This document shows positions 35,652 to 50,600 of a stretch of DNA of 64,000 nucleotides, piece by piece. Every line of letters starts with the position of its first letter. Within the stretch, counting starts at the first letter, position 1. The notes beneath the pieces were generated by a model, which saw nothing but the letters and a program-made list of their open reading frames with translations, was not told where the DNA came from and did no database searches. This DNA is from Coenobita brevimanus (lineage: Eukaryota; Arthropoda; Malacostraca; Decapoda; Coenobitidae), in NCBI GenBank assembly GCA_032717465.1, contig CM064671.1, positions 56,514,394 to 56,578,393 on the forward strand, read 5' to 3'. Made by a program: the position numbers and the translations under genes.

Positions 35652-38600
35652 ATAAATGTATGTATGTATGTGTGCATGTGTGTATGTATGTGAGTGAGTG
35701 AGCTCCAACAAGCAGTTTCTCATGAGGTGTGGAAAGATACGGACCACTAATAACGGATCTTCGTTTCGTGGGAATCCCTGGTCACCACTTCCTCTCTGTG
35801 GGCAACTCAGGGACAGGGTGAACACTAATGTGTCTGGGTCTTCTCTTGTTCCTGCTGTACTGTAGACTACCCTATAGGATTTTGTTCATCAAGGGTGAAA
35901 TATGTGAGCGAAGAGTGTTAAAAGTATCGCCATTAACACTTTCATGGTCGGAATTACTCTTGCTTTCTACTACAGCTAATGTAGTACAATAATATTTGAA
36001 ATTCATCAAGGCTTGACAGTGTTAATGGACGAGGGGAAAAAAAAAAAGCCCGTGAGTGATCAGACTTATGGAGTTTGACTTCATTCAAATTAAGTTTGCT
36101 ACTGTGTATTATTTCCATGAATCTGATGACGCCTTTTTTTTTTTTTAAAGTTAATTTTAGGTACTTTCTGACAATTTTATTCCTAACAGGAGACTCCTCT
36201 TGCACACTATATCAGTGAATACTGTTTTATGATCCCTTCAGTTTAAAAAAGTTCCTCCTAAGCTTATAATAATGTGAAGGTCTGCTCAGAGATCAGCTCA
36301 GAGTTAACTACTCAGTCATTATAGTACTACAAAGTTTTGTTTTTTGTCATTTCTGCTACCGTGAGATAAGTGTATTCAGTTTATGAGAACATTATAGGAG
36401 GGGTAATAGGTGAGGAGAATCAAACAGTTAGTATATACGGTTTGATTCAACGTGAACTATCTAGGCCACACCCACAATTTGTATACTAAGTCCTTGTTGC
36501 ATGAAATTCGGTAAGTCATCTTCATGAAGGACGCATAACTTTCCTTGGCTTCTAGGCAAATTAACCCTTCAGTCATACTGCACTTGGCCATCACCTGAGC
36601 TGAAGGTACTACAGATCTTAGTTAATTTAGAAGCATATTATACATTCTTGTTCACGCAGGATAAAAAAAAAAAAAAAAACTTTTCCACTGTCTCACCTTC
36701 ACATTTATAGTATATCCGTTAATTTTTCCTTCATGCGTTTATCATCAAGTCGCCCATGAGGGAAGTAATATGCCAGACCTCTCTCACATCCTTACAAACC
36801 CTCATTTCGGGCGAATAACGTGAGGTTCATAGCCTCACTCTTTCTTTGACTCCATCCATGGGAGGACCCAAATGTAATGCAAACCTCCAGGCAGTGACCC
36901 TTTACCCCCAATAAGTCTCCTGACAGGAACGATCGAAGGAGCCATTGTCTTCTCGACCTTCCCCTTGGCTTCCTGCACTTCAGTTCTACTGTTTTCAATA
37001 TCGCCCTGTATTTTCTCTTATGGACAGTCACTCAGTATGAACCCGATCGTACCAGTGATACCCCATGATCTTGTGAAGGCATTTACTACCAAAGGAATAA
37101 ATTTGCCTCTCCAGGGTATGTTTAGTGTCCATCTCAGCAGTGACATAGATCCACCCTATTAATATAAAAAACACCAAATTCTCGAAATGATTGAATTCAT
37201 AACACCATAAGCCAGATCAGTGCAACTGGAGATCTCAATAGTTATCTTAGTTGTTACCGACTACACCTCTATCATAAGTGAACTTTTCCGAATCTTAATG
37301 TCCTAAACACATGCTACATCATCCAGAATGCCACAGACTACGTAGACCTTCATCTTGACCAAGGCCAGACGAATGCGATGGAAGATCTCATCAGCTTTTC
37401 TATGCTGTTACCAACCACACCTCCATCATAAGTGAATTTTTCCAAGGCATCTCTCTCCTCACCACATCCTGCTTCATTGAGCAAGCCACTGAATGATTAG
37501 ATCTTGATCTTGGCGATGGATATCTGTAGTCCTCGTGGCTTCATATTGTCGTTAAATGCTTCGAGAGCACTCAATGATATTCTCCATTGATCTCCATTGA
37601 CTTCACCAGGATAAATGCAGCATCAGTAAAGCTAAGGTCAGTAACCCTAAATTTGCCAATTAATACCTTACACTGACTCTGACCTACAGTCCAACCAAGA
37701 ACCCAATCCATGCACACTCCACACTTTACTGGGAGGAAATAGGATGTTCCACCTCCACACTTAGAACATTCTCAGTTTTGAATACAGTCAAGCTAACAGC
37801 CGGATGGAGTTGAGGGAGTACCCAAAGTGCTTTCTGATTTACAAAGTCATATGGTTTATTGAGATATATAGAGGCTGCAAAAAAAATCCTTATCCAAACT
37901 CACAATTTATTTGTGTGAAAACTCAAAGTTATAGATCTGTTCAGCTGTAAACTTCTTGGGTGTAAATCTGGACTGCTCAGACCTCTGAAGCTTTAGCATC
38001 TGGCCCAGGGCTGGCATCAAGGGCACCTAAGCAAGAACCTTGGCCGGCACTCAGAGCATCATAATTACAGTAATCACTATGGTCAAGTTGGTCTCGTTAC
38101 CCTTTCCAGAAAAAGATGATGAGACCATTTGTCCTACATTGGACTACCAAGACTAGTAGGTGAAGGTCCAGTCGCTGGATCTAAGATCCAGTTATTCTCA
38201 GCCTAAGTGATTTTGCAGAATTCAGAAAGTAAGACCTACTGGTATTCCAGAGTTCAGAGCCATGGGGACTTAACCTTCTTTCGAAGCCTTCCTTATCAAT
38301 GCAGCTCATCAAGAGCATTCATCTTAGGTAGACCATACAGTGCAAAGACAGAGATGAAGCACAATGTGTGAACCAGCCTCACGAGCATTACATGCTCATC
38401 AGCTGGAGTAACCCTGTCAACAAAGTAGGTAAAGTGTGCAGAAACAGCCTCAGCAAAGCCCAAATGATGGGGTCTATTGTCACAGCCAGACCAGTATTAT
38501 ATGTAACCATTAATACTAGTCTCGCCATGGCCAGGCCATCTCAGCTCAGACCGATCAGTTAAGCTGATATCCAAATGCCGAGGTTTTGTAACAAAAGTCA

Positions 38601-41600
38601 TCCTATAAGAGGCTTAAAACAGTCCAAGTGTCCACCCAGTGTAACATTCCTGAGACTGGAACATCTGGCTAATGTGTGTGCTTCATCGCAGCGATGATTT
38701 GATAGCACGAAAGGGGCTGATGGATGCCTGCACCTTCATCTGGCTCCTGAGGTCCCAAAAGTTTTGCCTGGCAGCCATCAGTATAGGTACCAGAATGATT
38801 AATCCTAGGTTATTGCCCCGCCGGCACTCGAGGATGGACCCACTGGCAAGACTGGGACAAGGTCAGCTGAAGATAGCTGACTCTGATCCATTCCCTTTTT
38901 TTCAGTTTTCATGGCACTGTTACTTTTTACTGTGCCGGGAAGGGAGGAGGTGGTAAACCCTTCCCCTCAACTTCCGAAGTCAGAGGGTCATAGAATCCCT
39001 GGGCACTATGGGTATCCAGGCTTGAAGTCACTTTTCCTTCTCTAAGACGGACTACTAACCAAGGAAAATGAGCTTCACCTACCCTACTCGGTCATTGGTG
39101 GCTTACGAAGCTCATCCATCCTTTGACAGTTCTTGTTTTCGTCCTTGGGTGTCTACTCATCCTGCTACTAAACAGTTCCAGAAGGGATGCCGTTTAGCCT
39201 CCGACGATCCGACCATGACCCAATGTTACCAGCAGCAGATAAGTATTAGTACAGGAAAGAAAGAAATTGAAGAAGTGAAGTATATGACAAACGTTTGTCA
39301 GTGACTGATTCAAATGCTGCAAAAGGGTAGAAACAGTGTGAAAGGAAACTTAATTCTTACTCTGAGAACGTCTATGATATTTTTAAAATAATCCTTTCTA
39401 CCTGCAGGAGATTTCATTCTGTTTAGTAGGTATTTTTCACTTCAACAGAATTACAAAAAGAAAATGAAATCATTGGTAGAAGTTGAAGATAACCTAAGAC
39501 TGTCTTTGTCATAAACTGAGATACAAGTGATGGAAAGCTTTGAAAGAAATTATCCCTGAGTCTATAGTTAAAGGAACTTTAGTGTTATACTGTCTGTGTA
39601 GTTCTTCAGTTTTAGGGCATGTCTGTCACTTTCATTCTTAACGTGAAACAAAGAGAAATGAATACAGTGCCTTACATCTAATGAATATTAGTCAGTAGAG
39701 GAAAGTAAGAAAATGTGAAACGTTTGGCAAACTTTGGTCCTATGACTGTACCTGTCCTGACATGTTGACTGAAGGGTCTTTAGGTGCCTTCTCCAGAAGG
39801 GCACCCCAGCCGTAGAGAAGCACAGTGTTGAATTGGACAGCATGACCACCAGTTGCCCACACCCATGCCCGCTGCAGTACCCACATTGTTACTACCCACA
39901 CCATCACGCCCACCAACAAACAGGCCCACACCTTCTCTGTGTACACAGGATGAACGTTTTGCAACGTAAGGATGAAGGATTTGGAAAGCCAGTATCTACT
40001 CAGCAATGCACATTTTCTGCCTACTTTTCTTTCATCCTCCTCCTCTTTATCATCATCCAAAACTCTTCAAATTTAAGGATGGTATGAAATATGCTTTACA
40101 AACTATACGTGTACGAGTATAATTAGGGTGAGATATCTTAAGGTTAGGATGACAGTGGATGTGATGACCAATTCTCCTGACGTTGCTTAATTCCCACAGG
40201 AGGTTTGATATTAAAGACATTGCAGTATTATGCCCTATCTTGCACTTGAACATTTAAGGAGGTGCTGTGATAATTCATTTAATGTTTCCTCATATATCTG
40301 CTTATGTACAGGTTCCCTCAGTGACACTATTACAGAATACAGACTTTGTCACTCACAATCACGGTGACTCTGACATATTTCCACACACACTTCTCACCCC
40401 CCACTCAAGAGGTATGTGTGTATTTTTTTTTATATGCAATGAAGATGGAACCAAAGGCCAGGAGCCCGTAAACCGTTCCTTCCAAGAAAAAAACAAAAAT
40501 AATGCAACAAGTGCCAAGTTCCAGATCCGTTCATTTCGAGATGCCTGATGCCTGGACACACTGCGTTTGAAAGACTGGAGATCATAGGAAGTAAGAAATA
40601 CAGGTAGAGGGAGACAGTTGCAGAGTTGACCTGTTGCATATATGAAGGACTGGGAGTAACGGTTAACTCTTGCATTAGAGAGTTGGACAGAAGAGGGATG
40701 AGTTTTTTGCTAGATTGGTGCTACGCGCCCGTCAGTGTGGTGGAGGGATGCATAAAGGTAGTTCAGAGGAGCAGTGACCATTGATGTTGCGACAGAAAAG
40801 AGATAAAGATACGTTGATGGGAGCCAGTAAGAGGAGGAGAGTTAATGAGACGAAAAGGCTCTGACTCTACTTTGTATTATATTTAATAGCGATAAAACTT
40901 GCATAAACGACACATAAGAGATTACTGTATGTTGGTGTAATGTGTAGAATTAGTCCCTAGGGACGAGCCCTGATGAAATTTTCAAAGTTAACCAACAACA
41001 TGGCCCTGTCCAGCATTCTTACGTCCAAATGGCCGAATAAGTGCCACGTGTCGGGGAAGCAAAGTGGGCTTGAGTGACACCAGAGTCACCAAGTCAGTCG
41101 GGTAAGTCCTTACGAAATTGACAACCTTTAGCCGATCATCAGTGGGACCCGATATGGTGCAGAAATCCGCCTCCTCTCTCTGCATATATCCCATCATGCC
41201 ATTGAACTTGCCATTAGTCGCCAATCCAAAGCCGCGGTTAGGTTCTTCAAATATGTTGTATCTGAAATGAAAGGTTTGATTTAGTATTAACCCAATCAGC
41301 ACTTGGAGGTCATTTTATTTCATTGTTTTAAATACCAGACCATTTTATTAAGCCATATGTCATTCCAAATCTATGGTTGGGCATCTCAAATATGCTATAA
41401 CAGAGAGATGTTAAATTTGTGCTTTCCTTGACATACTTTTACATCTTATCACTTCACCTCATTATCTGCCTCTCCCTCGCCCCCCTATATCCCCTTTTTC
41501 TCATACACTCTCCGAGTCTATACCATGGCTAGAAACTTCCAACAATGTTGAAGTAAATTATCTGCTGCATGCATTTTCAGCAGATGAATATATGCAAGGC

Positions 41601-44600
41601 ATGGTTGCGAGTTTAGTGCCTTTAACACCAACTTTCAAGATGTTTACATCTCTCTTCCAAATTTGATGGTCACTGTACATTTCATCAGTATATTCTTGAG
41701 AGTGAGTCATTATTTCATGAGATTTCCTTGTTTTGTTTTTTTATCGATCCCTCTCTGTAGCCAGATATAGGAAAGCCAGTGTCAGTGAGTTTCTTAGTTT
41801 TTGCCTCAGTTATTAATTCTTATATCTAACATCCCAGCACCTAGCTCCACACGCCAGCCCATGTTAGACCAAATGACTTGTTTGCTCCCTTTAGGTTAGG
41901 ATTTGAAATAAGAGAAAATGGTTGATATCCTTTGGCAATAAGCTGACGAAGCTGAAATTTGATGGATTAGTTTAGTAGGTTGGTGCCCCTCGGTTTTGCT
42001 CTAGGATGCGTGGTTCTCAAGATATTTATTATTTTTTCAGAAATTTTACTCGACTCACCTCTTTCCCATGAGCCTATGAGTTGTCGAGCATAACCGACTG
42101 ACGCAAACTTTGGACCTGTGCAGCATCGCCAGACTTCACGTACATATAACCTTGCCTTTCTGAGCGGCCAGCGGAAGCGTTAAACAAACGTGCTAGTTTT
42201 GTGCCCAACAACATCAGTGTCTTTTGATATGGTCAGTCTTCCTACCTGAGAGAGATAATTGAATTTCTCTATGCAGAACTGGGATTCTGGGCACTGAATG
42301 GTGAGCGAATGAATGTCTGATCCATTGTAATGGATATGCTATTAGAAGTTCTCTCTCTTTCTTGGTTTTTCCATACTTTTTGGCCTCTACCTTAACACAT
42401 CATTGGATGGGAATAACGACGTCTGGATGATGATGACGATGATGATTATATGACGATATTTTTGTATGTCGGTCTTGATTTCACAGTACCTCGATTAATT
42501 TAGATTTGGGGAATTATACACACATTATTACTGTTTTTAGTACATACAAATTTTTCAGCCTGACTTAAACTCTAAGCAGTCATTTGCTTATGCAATCTCG
42601 AGGTGCATATAAGATACACCTTTTAAAAAATAGGAATATAAGAGATGACGTGCTGATGGTTTTGCTTTTCAGGTTGAGCCCGAATAAAGAAGGCTTGAAT
42701 GACGTATGTCCTATTTCAATGAACATGCTGTTTGATAGTCATCCATTGTTTCTTCAGTTTCTGTGTCCCACCTTGTCTTATTTTTTAGCTGCACCTTACA
42801 TGTGGGATGAAAGAGATGATTCTGATGATGTATAATTCTGTGCTATAGCAAAATAACTTCTGACAGTGTCTTTATGTAAATTCTTAGACCTGTTTGATAA
42901 GAGAAGATGTAAAAATTGGCTATAAATCGAGAGAAGTGTATCCAAAACGTGCGGAAAAAGACATGGTTTACGGGTAACGGACAAGAACAATAATAACGAT
43001 TGATTTTCTGCTATTCACAACATTATCTTGCTTATATTATTTATTATTCTCTATGTAATTATTCCAGTTAAGCACACACTGGCCAGCCATGTCATTAGAT
43101 GACTACCTCACTTGATAAAATGTTTCATTCTCACTTGATAATGTCACTTCATCATCATCATCATCATCATCATTATTATCGACACTGCCATCACCGTCAT
43201 CGTCATAACTATAGTCACCACCAACCCATTCACCAACCAAGACATAGAGTGCATGTGTTCCAAAAATACAAACAGAAAAGAACCAATTAGAATAATATAC
43301 AGAGATCTCTAGGATATGAAATCCAAATCTGGTCGGTCAGTAATCATTCGAGGGTTCAAAATTCTCTTCACTTTACAGGCACATAGCCCACTTTAAACAT
43401 GCTTCATAATGTCACTGTGCGTTCACTGATAAGTGCACCACTTCTCACACATCCCACTTCATCTATCAGTGAGTCCAAATGTCTTGAACAGCGCAGATCT
43501 GATTGTGACTCTCTTTAGAGAGAACTATTTCTTTGTCATCATGTATTCTTTCTTCACTCCATTGAGAGGGCTTGATGTTCTGTTCAAGCATTGGATACAA
43601 AGAAATGTAAATGGCAGGTGCTAGGATAATGACCAAACTGCAAGACTTGGTCTAAGGTTCGGCAGATTTCTCCTGTCAACAGGAAAGCAATTCACCCAAG
43701 AATGCGTATCACCCACCATATCCAAGAAACTAGATCAGTAATCCTCCGGCAACTGGAGACATATCAATGCAACTTTAACCAATATAATAATCCATTCAAG
43801 CCACATATCCTGGGATACTGCCCACCAAGAGTAGATACTATTTGCCTACTTGATTTTGAGATATTTTGGTAACAGACAGACACCTCACACACAAATGCAG
43901 GCAATTACATTATCGCTTGACTAGGCGAGTTTTAAAAAGGGGACTTTTTAATTAGCACAGAGCAGTGGTTCTCAGACTTTTTGGTATCGTTACCCCTGGC
44001 AGTGCTGTGATAATCACCATTACCCCTACCCCATTCCTCTTCAGTTGTGCGAAGTTAAAGGAGAAAAAGATACTGGAATGCTTAATTTATAATGCATTTT
44101 ATATCTAAGAAATTAATTTTACCTAACCCGCCGCATGCCAGTGCCATTTGAAAACGGTCTGACATAATTCCACGGCCAGTGCCAGTCCCATTTTAAAATG
44201 GTTTAAGATAAAAAAATTCACTGTGATCGCATTATTCAAGATTCGTGGGTAAAAATTGGCAGGCATGTATGGTAACTGTTCCTCTGCCATCCCCAAGGCT
44301 GTCAAGGCCATACACTCACTTGCTTCCCTCCTCACGCTCGCTCTGCCTCACTCTGCCTGTGTGCCTCACCCAGTGCTGTACATAATGAAGGCATTTTCTA
44401 CATATTTTCAAGTAAGTGTAAGTTGTAAATATTTTCTTGTAAGTAGAAGGACTATATAGTGAAGTCAAGTTGTAAATACCTTCTTGTAAGTGCCAGGACT
44501 GTACAAAATGAAGTCAGGTTGTATCTATCTTCAAGTAAGTGTAAGAAAATGCATTCACAGTGAGAAAGGCACACAAATTTTGATAGATGTTGAAGTAATA

Positions 44601-47600
44601 AGTAATCAGAAAAGTGTACTAAACATTGCCATACCTTTCCAGCATAAATACTTGAGTATACTTTACATAGAAAATGGCTTTCTCTCCCTTATGTGGTGAC
44701 AGTGAGAGAGCGGGTATACCTGTATACGAGTATGCAGGACTCAATGAAACCCATTTCCGAGCTTTGGTGAGTATTTTAACCCCTTAACCGTGGGGCGTCA
44801 CTTTCGTGATGCCCGGGAGCAAGGTATCATACCGCGGGGTGTCACTTTTGTGATTCTGTGTTATTTTGAATTCGCCCGGGCTTTCAAGTGGTGGCTTGTA
44901 TCATCTATCAGCACTACCAATGTCCAGCTATCAGTTCTGCTAATGTCACCTGTACTCCCATCCACTGTTGACAATTTAGCCATTGTTCTCCTGTCCTTGA
45001 CGCCCCTCCTTACCTCCCCTCAATTACCCTCTCCTTCCACCTAACCAGCTGTGCTGCGCTACACAAATCCTGGATGGATTTTTCCACTCATTTTATCCAT
45101 TGAAATGTGCCCTTTGCCCTATTCTTATACAAAATAATATACCATATAAAAGAAAGAGAAAAGGTAATTGATACTGCCATACATCTGGAATGGGCTAATT
45201 ATCACCTTGGAACACCTCATGTGCACTCATTCGCTAATTTCCCCTGTTTATTTCCCCTTGAAATATGCCGTATGACCTGTTCTCATAATAAAAATATATA
45301 TAAGAAGGGAAGGGAGAAGCCTAAGTGATATTTACATTCACCTGGAACTACCTAATTTATTATATATTGTCTAGATTTCCTTCCAATCATTTCATAGGGT
45401 ATATATTAGCAGCTGTCACCACACTGACATTGGCAACCCTTCACTGTCCCTAGGCCACAGCATTCAGTTTACTGTCGTCTTTCAAGGTGAAACCACGTTG
45501 GGTTCACGCCTGTCCAATTCTGCTGCTTTTTAGCCCCATGCAAAGGGCCCTGTGACCTCTACCCTTACTAAACCTCGTGTGGGAAAGGGGAAAGAGCTAA
45601 CTGACTCTGCTGTGGAACGTGAACTGGCTAATTTATCAATGATAATGATGGACAGTGACTACGATCTTTCTGGTGACTCTAAAACAGTGCAAGTGGAAAT
45701 GTAAATAATGTGTAAATAATGTGTAGACAGCAAGTGAAAGCAAATGAATGTAAATATAACTGAACAGTGGAAAATAGTTTTATAAGATACTGCAAGTGAC
45801 AGTGCATAGCATAATGTAAATAAAAAAAATGTAAATAATGTAAATAAAATAGAGAATGTAAATAGAAATGTAAATAAGTAGTTATATAAGAATATGAGTA
45901 TAAATACTAGGAGTAATGAAAATGAAAGTGAAAGTTTCGCTCTAGCATATATAAATACGGGAAATAATGAAAGTAAAAGTGACAGCTTCGCTCTCTACGC
46001 TAGTTTACAGAACGAGAAAGTGAATGCCTGGAGTGAAAATAAACTACTAGTACTGAAAGAAACTTATAGATAAATATTGTATATATACATAAGTGTAATA
46101 AAGTACTAGGAATATAAAGTGTGGGTGTGTTTATAAATGGTAAATGACAGCTCCACCTCAGAATACCATTGGGGAACCAGCACAAGAGGAAAGCTCATAT
46201 GCGCTCATAATTTTACATTGCTTTCAAAGAGTTTTTTTTTAAAATATGGATTCCAAACTACTTGAAATTCATAGAATTGTGTTTGTAGTTATAATATCAG
46301 GCAGTGGTAACCATTTTATGGGGTATTGGGAAGTGTAAATTGGAGACTTCGTTACCCAACTTCAGAAGTCTCCACAAGCCCTAAGGTAGACAACCAAGGC
46401 TCAATAAACACCCCAGGAGAAAGCTGAAGGTATGTGCCATATTCTTATATAATTATAATATTCTAGGACTAATAACTGGTTTTTGGCAAATATTTTTAAA
46501 TAGTCAGTTGGAGCACGAATATCTCCTCGGGACATGCACGGCACACTCCCAACAACCCAGCGGTTAAGGGGTTAATGGTGAAATTCATTGTTTTCACATC
46601 AATATCTATCATTTTAGCTAATAAAAAAAAAGGTCGAAAAATGGCCAGCACGGAGGCGACCCATAGGGCTAAAAATAGCTGGCATGCGGCGGGTTAAGAA
46701 ATAAAGAATTTATACATTATTCCCTCGACAAAAAATTGAAATTAAAGCATTGTTCCTTTTATTACAAATTGGAATTAAAGCATTATTTCTTTGGTAATTA
46801 ATAGAAAATAGACATTATTGCTGCATTATCAATGGGAAACATGGTATAATTTGTCCTTTAATAAAATATCAGTGCGAGGGTCTGTAGAGGACAGTGCACA
46901 TCGCTTATCAGCATCTGCGTATTTCAGTTGGTTCTTTGGTTTTTAACCCACCAACTCCCATTGACGTATATATACGTCCACACGTGTTGTCACTGTGACT
47001 CCCGTTGACATGTATAAATGTGCAGCAATTGCAAGGTCCCTAATTTGCATAATTTTCAAATTTTTTCACATGATTTTTGGTATGTATACCCTGTACACGG
47101 GACACCTTCCTCTACAAGATACCAGGCAGGGTCAATGCCTTACCCCGCATGACCTCCCCCCCCCACACCATTGTCTCGGCAATTCACTTGTTACCAGTGA
47201 CCTGGCCAGTAAATACATGCTGTGCCACGGCACGAAATTCAAGGCCAGAGTGATTCTCGAATCAATGACAATGTGGAGGACAAAGTTTACGTAGCATTAG
47301 AGGAAGAAACAGTCAGAAATGATGATCAGGTAATGTCGCCAAAAAAGGTCAGGTATGTTGATGCGTTTGGTGTGTGAAACAATACTTATATTGCCTATAT
47401 TACTGTGTGAAAACCAATATACTCTCATACTACATATAAAGTAGTACCAAATAAATAAATAAATACCATTTATGAGTGGTGTGGAATAGTTACCCTCCCA
47501 TAGAACTAGTTTTCTTTGGAGCCAGCCTGATAGAAAACTCAGTAAGGTAAGGAGTACTGCTACCTGTATTCAGTATCTTAAACCTCAGGTGAGTGATTTC

Positions 47601-50600
47601 TCCATGAATTTTCAATGTTTCTCACCAAAAGCAGAGGTTTGAGCCAAATTTTTTTTTCCAAAATTGGTCGGGATGGTGGGGGGGGGTCAGTGGTGGAAAG
47701 TCGGTCGGGATGGGGCGGGTTAATACAAACTAACGCCGAGAAACCAGCCTCCCAACGGTAAGTTGTAACAAAAGGGATGAGCACATTAAGAGCTCTCTGT
47801 GAGAGAATGGGATATTCCTTCTCCAGTTTGGCCCCAAAAGTAGTCAGCTCATCATTCTGATAATGATAACCCAGTTCCAGGGTTTTATCCCCTCTTAATG
47901 CAAGAAATTCGAGCTTTGCTGCTGTGTCACTGTCCTCAATCACCTCTTCATCAACAGTTAATGGTTTAGTTACCCAAGCTTTCTTGCCTCGCCTATCAAG
48001 GTCAAGAAAGTAACTGCTGCTTGTTTCAGTCATAAGACTAAGATGCTCTTCAATAAGATCAACAAATGAACATTCTTCTCCAATACTGGTTACTAATGTT
48101 GTCAGTTCTGAAAGAACTGTCGTGTCACCAGCCTGAACACGACACTGATAAAACTGAGTTTTTCTCTGAAAAGCAAAACTTCATCATGGGTGCCTAAAAC
48201 ATTTACATTATATTCCTGAAGTGATAAGTTAAGGGAGTTTACATCTCCAAGGAAATCTGCAAGGTAGGCAACTTTCAACGTGAACTCTTCACTCTTCATT
48301 TTCTCAAGTAGATTTACTTCTTTGGCAGTTTTTTTTCTCTCAAGGGAAGTAGCTACTTCCTCTTTTAACTAAAGAAAGCAATGCAAAACCTTAACCCGAG
48401 ATAAGTGTCTCACTTCAGTGTGAAATAAAAAATACAGTGTGGCTTGCTCCCATTTCTTGACACAAAATTTTGAATATTCTCGAGTTCACAGCACTCCCTC
48501 TGATATGGTTAACTATTTTCACTACATCTGACAAAACATCTGCAAGGTCATTTGGAAGAGTTTTCATAGCTAATGCATGGCAGTGTATCACACAGTGTGT
48601 GAACTGAACGTGCGAAGTGATATTTCTCACACACGCTTGAAACCTGAATGGACTCCTGTCATTGAAGGTGCTCCGTCTGTACAAACCCCAGCTAGTTTTG
48701 TCCAGCCAATACCTGTATCTATAAAAAAAAACTTGTCAACTATTTCAAACACATCCTTGCCCCGTGTGCTTGTAGCAAGAGGTTCCGAGAACAAGTATTT
48801 CTCTTTAATTGAATGCCCTTTCATGGTGTGTGCATATACAAGCAGTTGTGAACATGAAGACACATCAGTATATTCGTCGAGTTGAATAGCAATTGAAGGG
48901 CTGCTCTTTAGTTCCGTTGTTACCTGCTCAAGAATGTCACTAGGCCTACTTATCTCGGCGATGCGTCTTTTCAGTGTGTTATTAGAGAGCTGAATCTGCT
49001 TCATCTTTTTTTGCTTGTTCACTGGAGTGTTCGTAGCAGTCAACAAAATCATCTCCTACAGGGCTGGGTCATGATGTTTCACTCGCTTACATCACAAAGA
49101 CTCGTCATGGCATCCCATTTTCTTTTGGGCTTACATTAATTGAAGAAAAAGTATGTTGGGAGTATAACTTGCATAATTATGATAACTATTAGTTTATATA
49201 CTACTGTATTATTTATTTATTTTTTTATTTATTATTATTATTTATCAATTTACTCCAAAGAACTATTACTTTTAGAAAGTGCCTCGTTACCCCCCAGAAA
49301 TGGCTTCATTACCCCCACGGGGGTAATTACCCCAAGTTTGAGAACCACTGGTACAGAGCCATGAGTTACCAGTAAAGAAATGAAAAAATATCTTTTGGTT
49401 CTTAAGCAAAGGATTATAATGAAGCACAGTAGTTTACACAACTAGCTATTGTGATGTAAATTAAGCAAATGGCCTAAGTACCACTGTGATGTAGATATGC
49501 AAATGGCTTACGTAACATTAAGCTTCTTGCCAATGACTGACAGTAGCCGCTTATCAACAGAGTCCTTTGGGGTGACTGTGCTGCCTGGCCGGTCATAATG
49601 CTTAGTGTAGTCCATATAGGGAAAGAGAGATACTGACACAACGTTCATTCTCCGTCCCTGCAGGTTCCTCGCTAGACCTATAGACAATGGCATTTTACTT
49701 TACTGAGGAATGCACACTAACAGTTATGGAGCTTAGATTACATAGGCCAAGGTTATGAAGGAATGAATGGTCCCTTCACTGATTGGACTGTGGGAGAGAA
49801 CACAGCATATGGCTAGTTCTCAGCTTCGTTTCCTCAACACCGTCACACCCACCCAGCCACCCAGCCAAACACTACATGTGCGTGCAAAGCATTAAAGAAC
49901 AACTCTAAGATATTAAACTTATGTTCATTGTGCTCTAATATATAAAGTTACTGATAAGTCTCCACAAATATATATAAAATTTTCAGGTTCTCTTAATTTG
50001 TTTCTCAACCTCCTCCTCTCAATACTGACCATGAATGAGACTGCGAGAGAGGTAGAGGATGTCAAGTCTTTCGCTGCGGACAAACTGAACTGTCGCATCC
50101 CCTGCGTTGCAATAGAGGCACCGTCGGTATACCTTCACTCGTTCACTAACTTCCTCTGTTAATGGGATACTTTAATTAGACCACTATAATACTGTAACAA
50201 ATCTACCATTCCTCGTTCGCTACCCTCCTCTATGGGTAATGTTTGTCTTACCTTTGGATATTTTGTACCAAATCTACCTTCATGTGTTCATCAACCTCTT
50301 CTATTATTGGTCCAAAATTACCAGCATTTTAGAAGACATTAAGGAACTTTAGCATTGGTTACTTTGAAACTTATCCGATCTCACATACATGCTTGAATTT
50401 CGATTATGTCAGCATTTATTTTTAGATGATTAGCCTTTCTGATTCTGATTAACCCAACTGTATTTCTCAGTTTAATCCTTATGCCCTCCTTACACAAATC
50501 ATCTCCTTGCTGTATTCTCGTTGACTTAGAACATTTCGTATATCTTAACCAATAATTCATTTCCTTATTACACCTCAGAAAAATATATATTAATGGCATT

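Larger units (their letters stand above)
43963..49350 (-). mobile_element. hAT-type DNA transposon with three nested TTAA elements
   Basis: The ends CAGTGGTTCTCAGACTTTTT and, read inward from the right, CAGTGGTTCTCAAACTTGGG are inverted repeats of hAT type. The flanks GCACAGAG (43955-43962) and GTACAGAG (49351-49358) are an 8-bp duplication with one mismatch. A hAT transposase remnant on the minus strand lies inside. Without the nested elements the copy is about 2.0 kb. It sits in intron 4 of the receptor. Confidence 0.9.

Noticed and set aside
44790..45044. An 84-codon frame at the left end of the family A derivative
   Set aside because: It spans the noncoding terminal region that is also present at 2230-2418, where it is not open in the same way.
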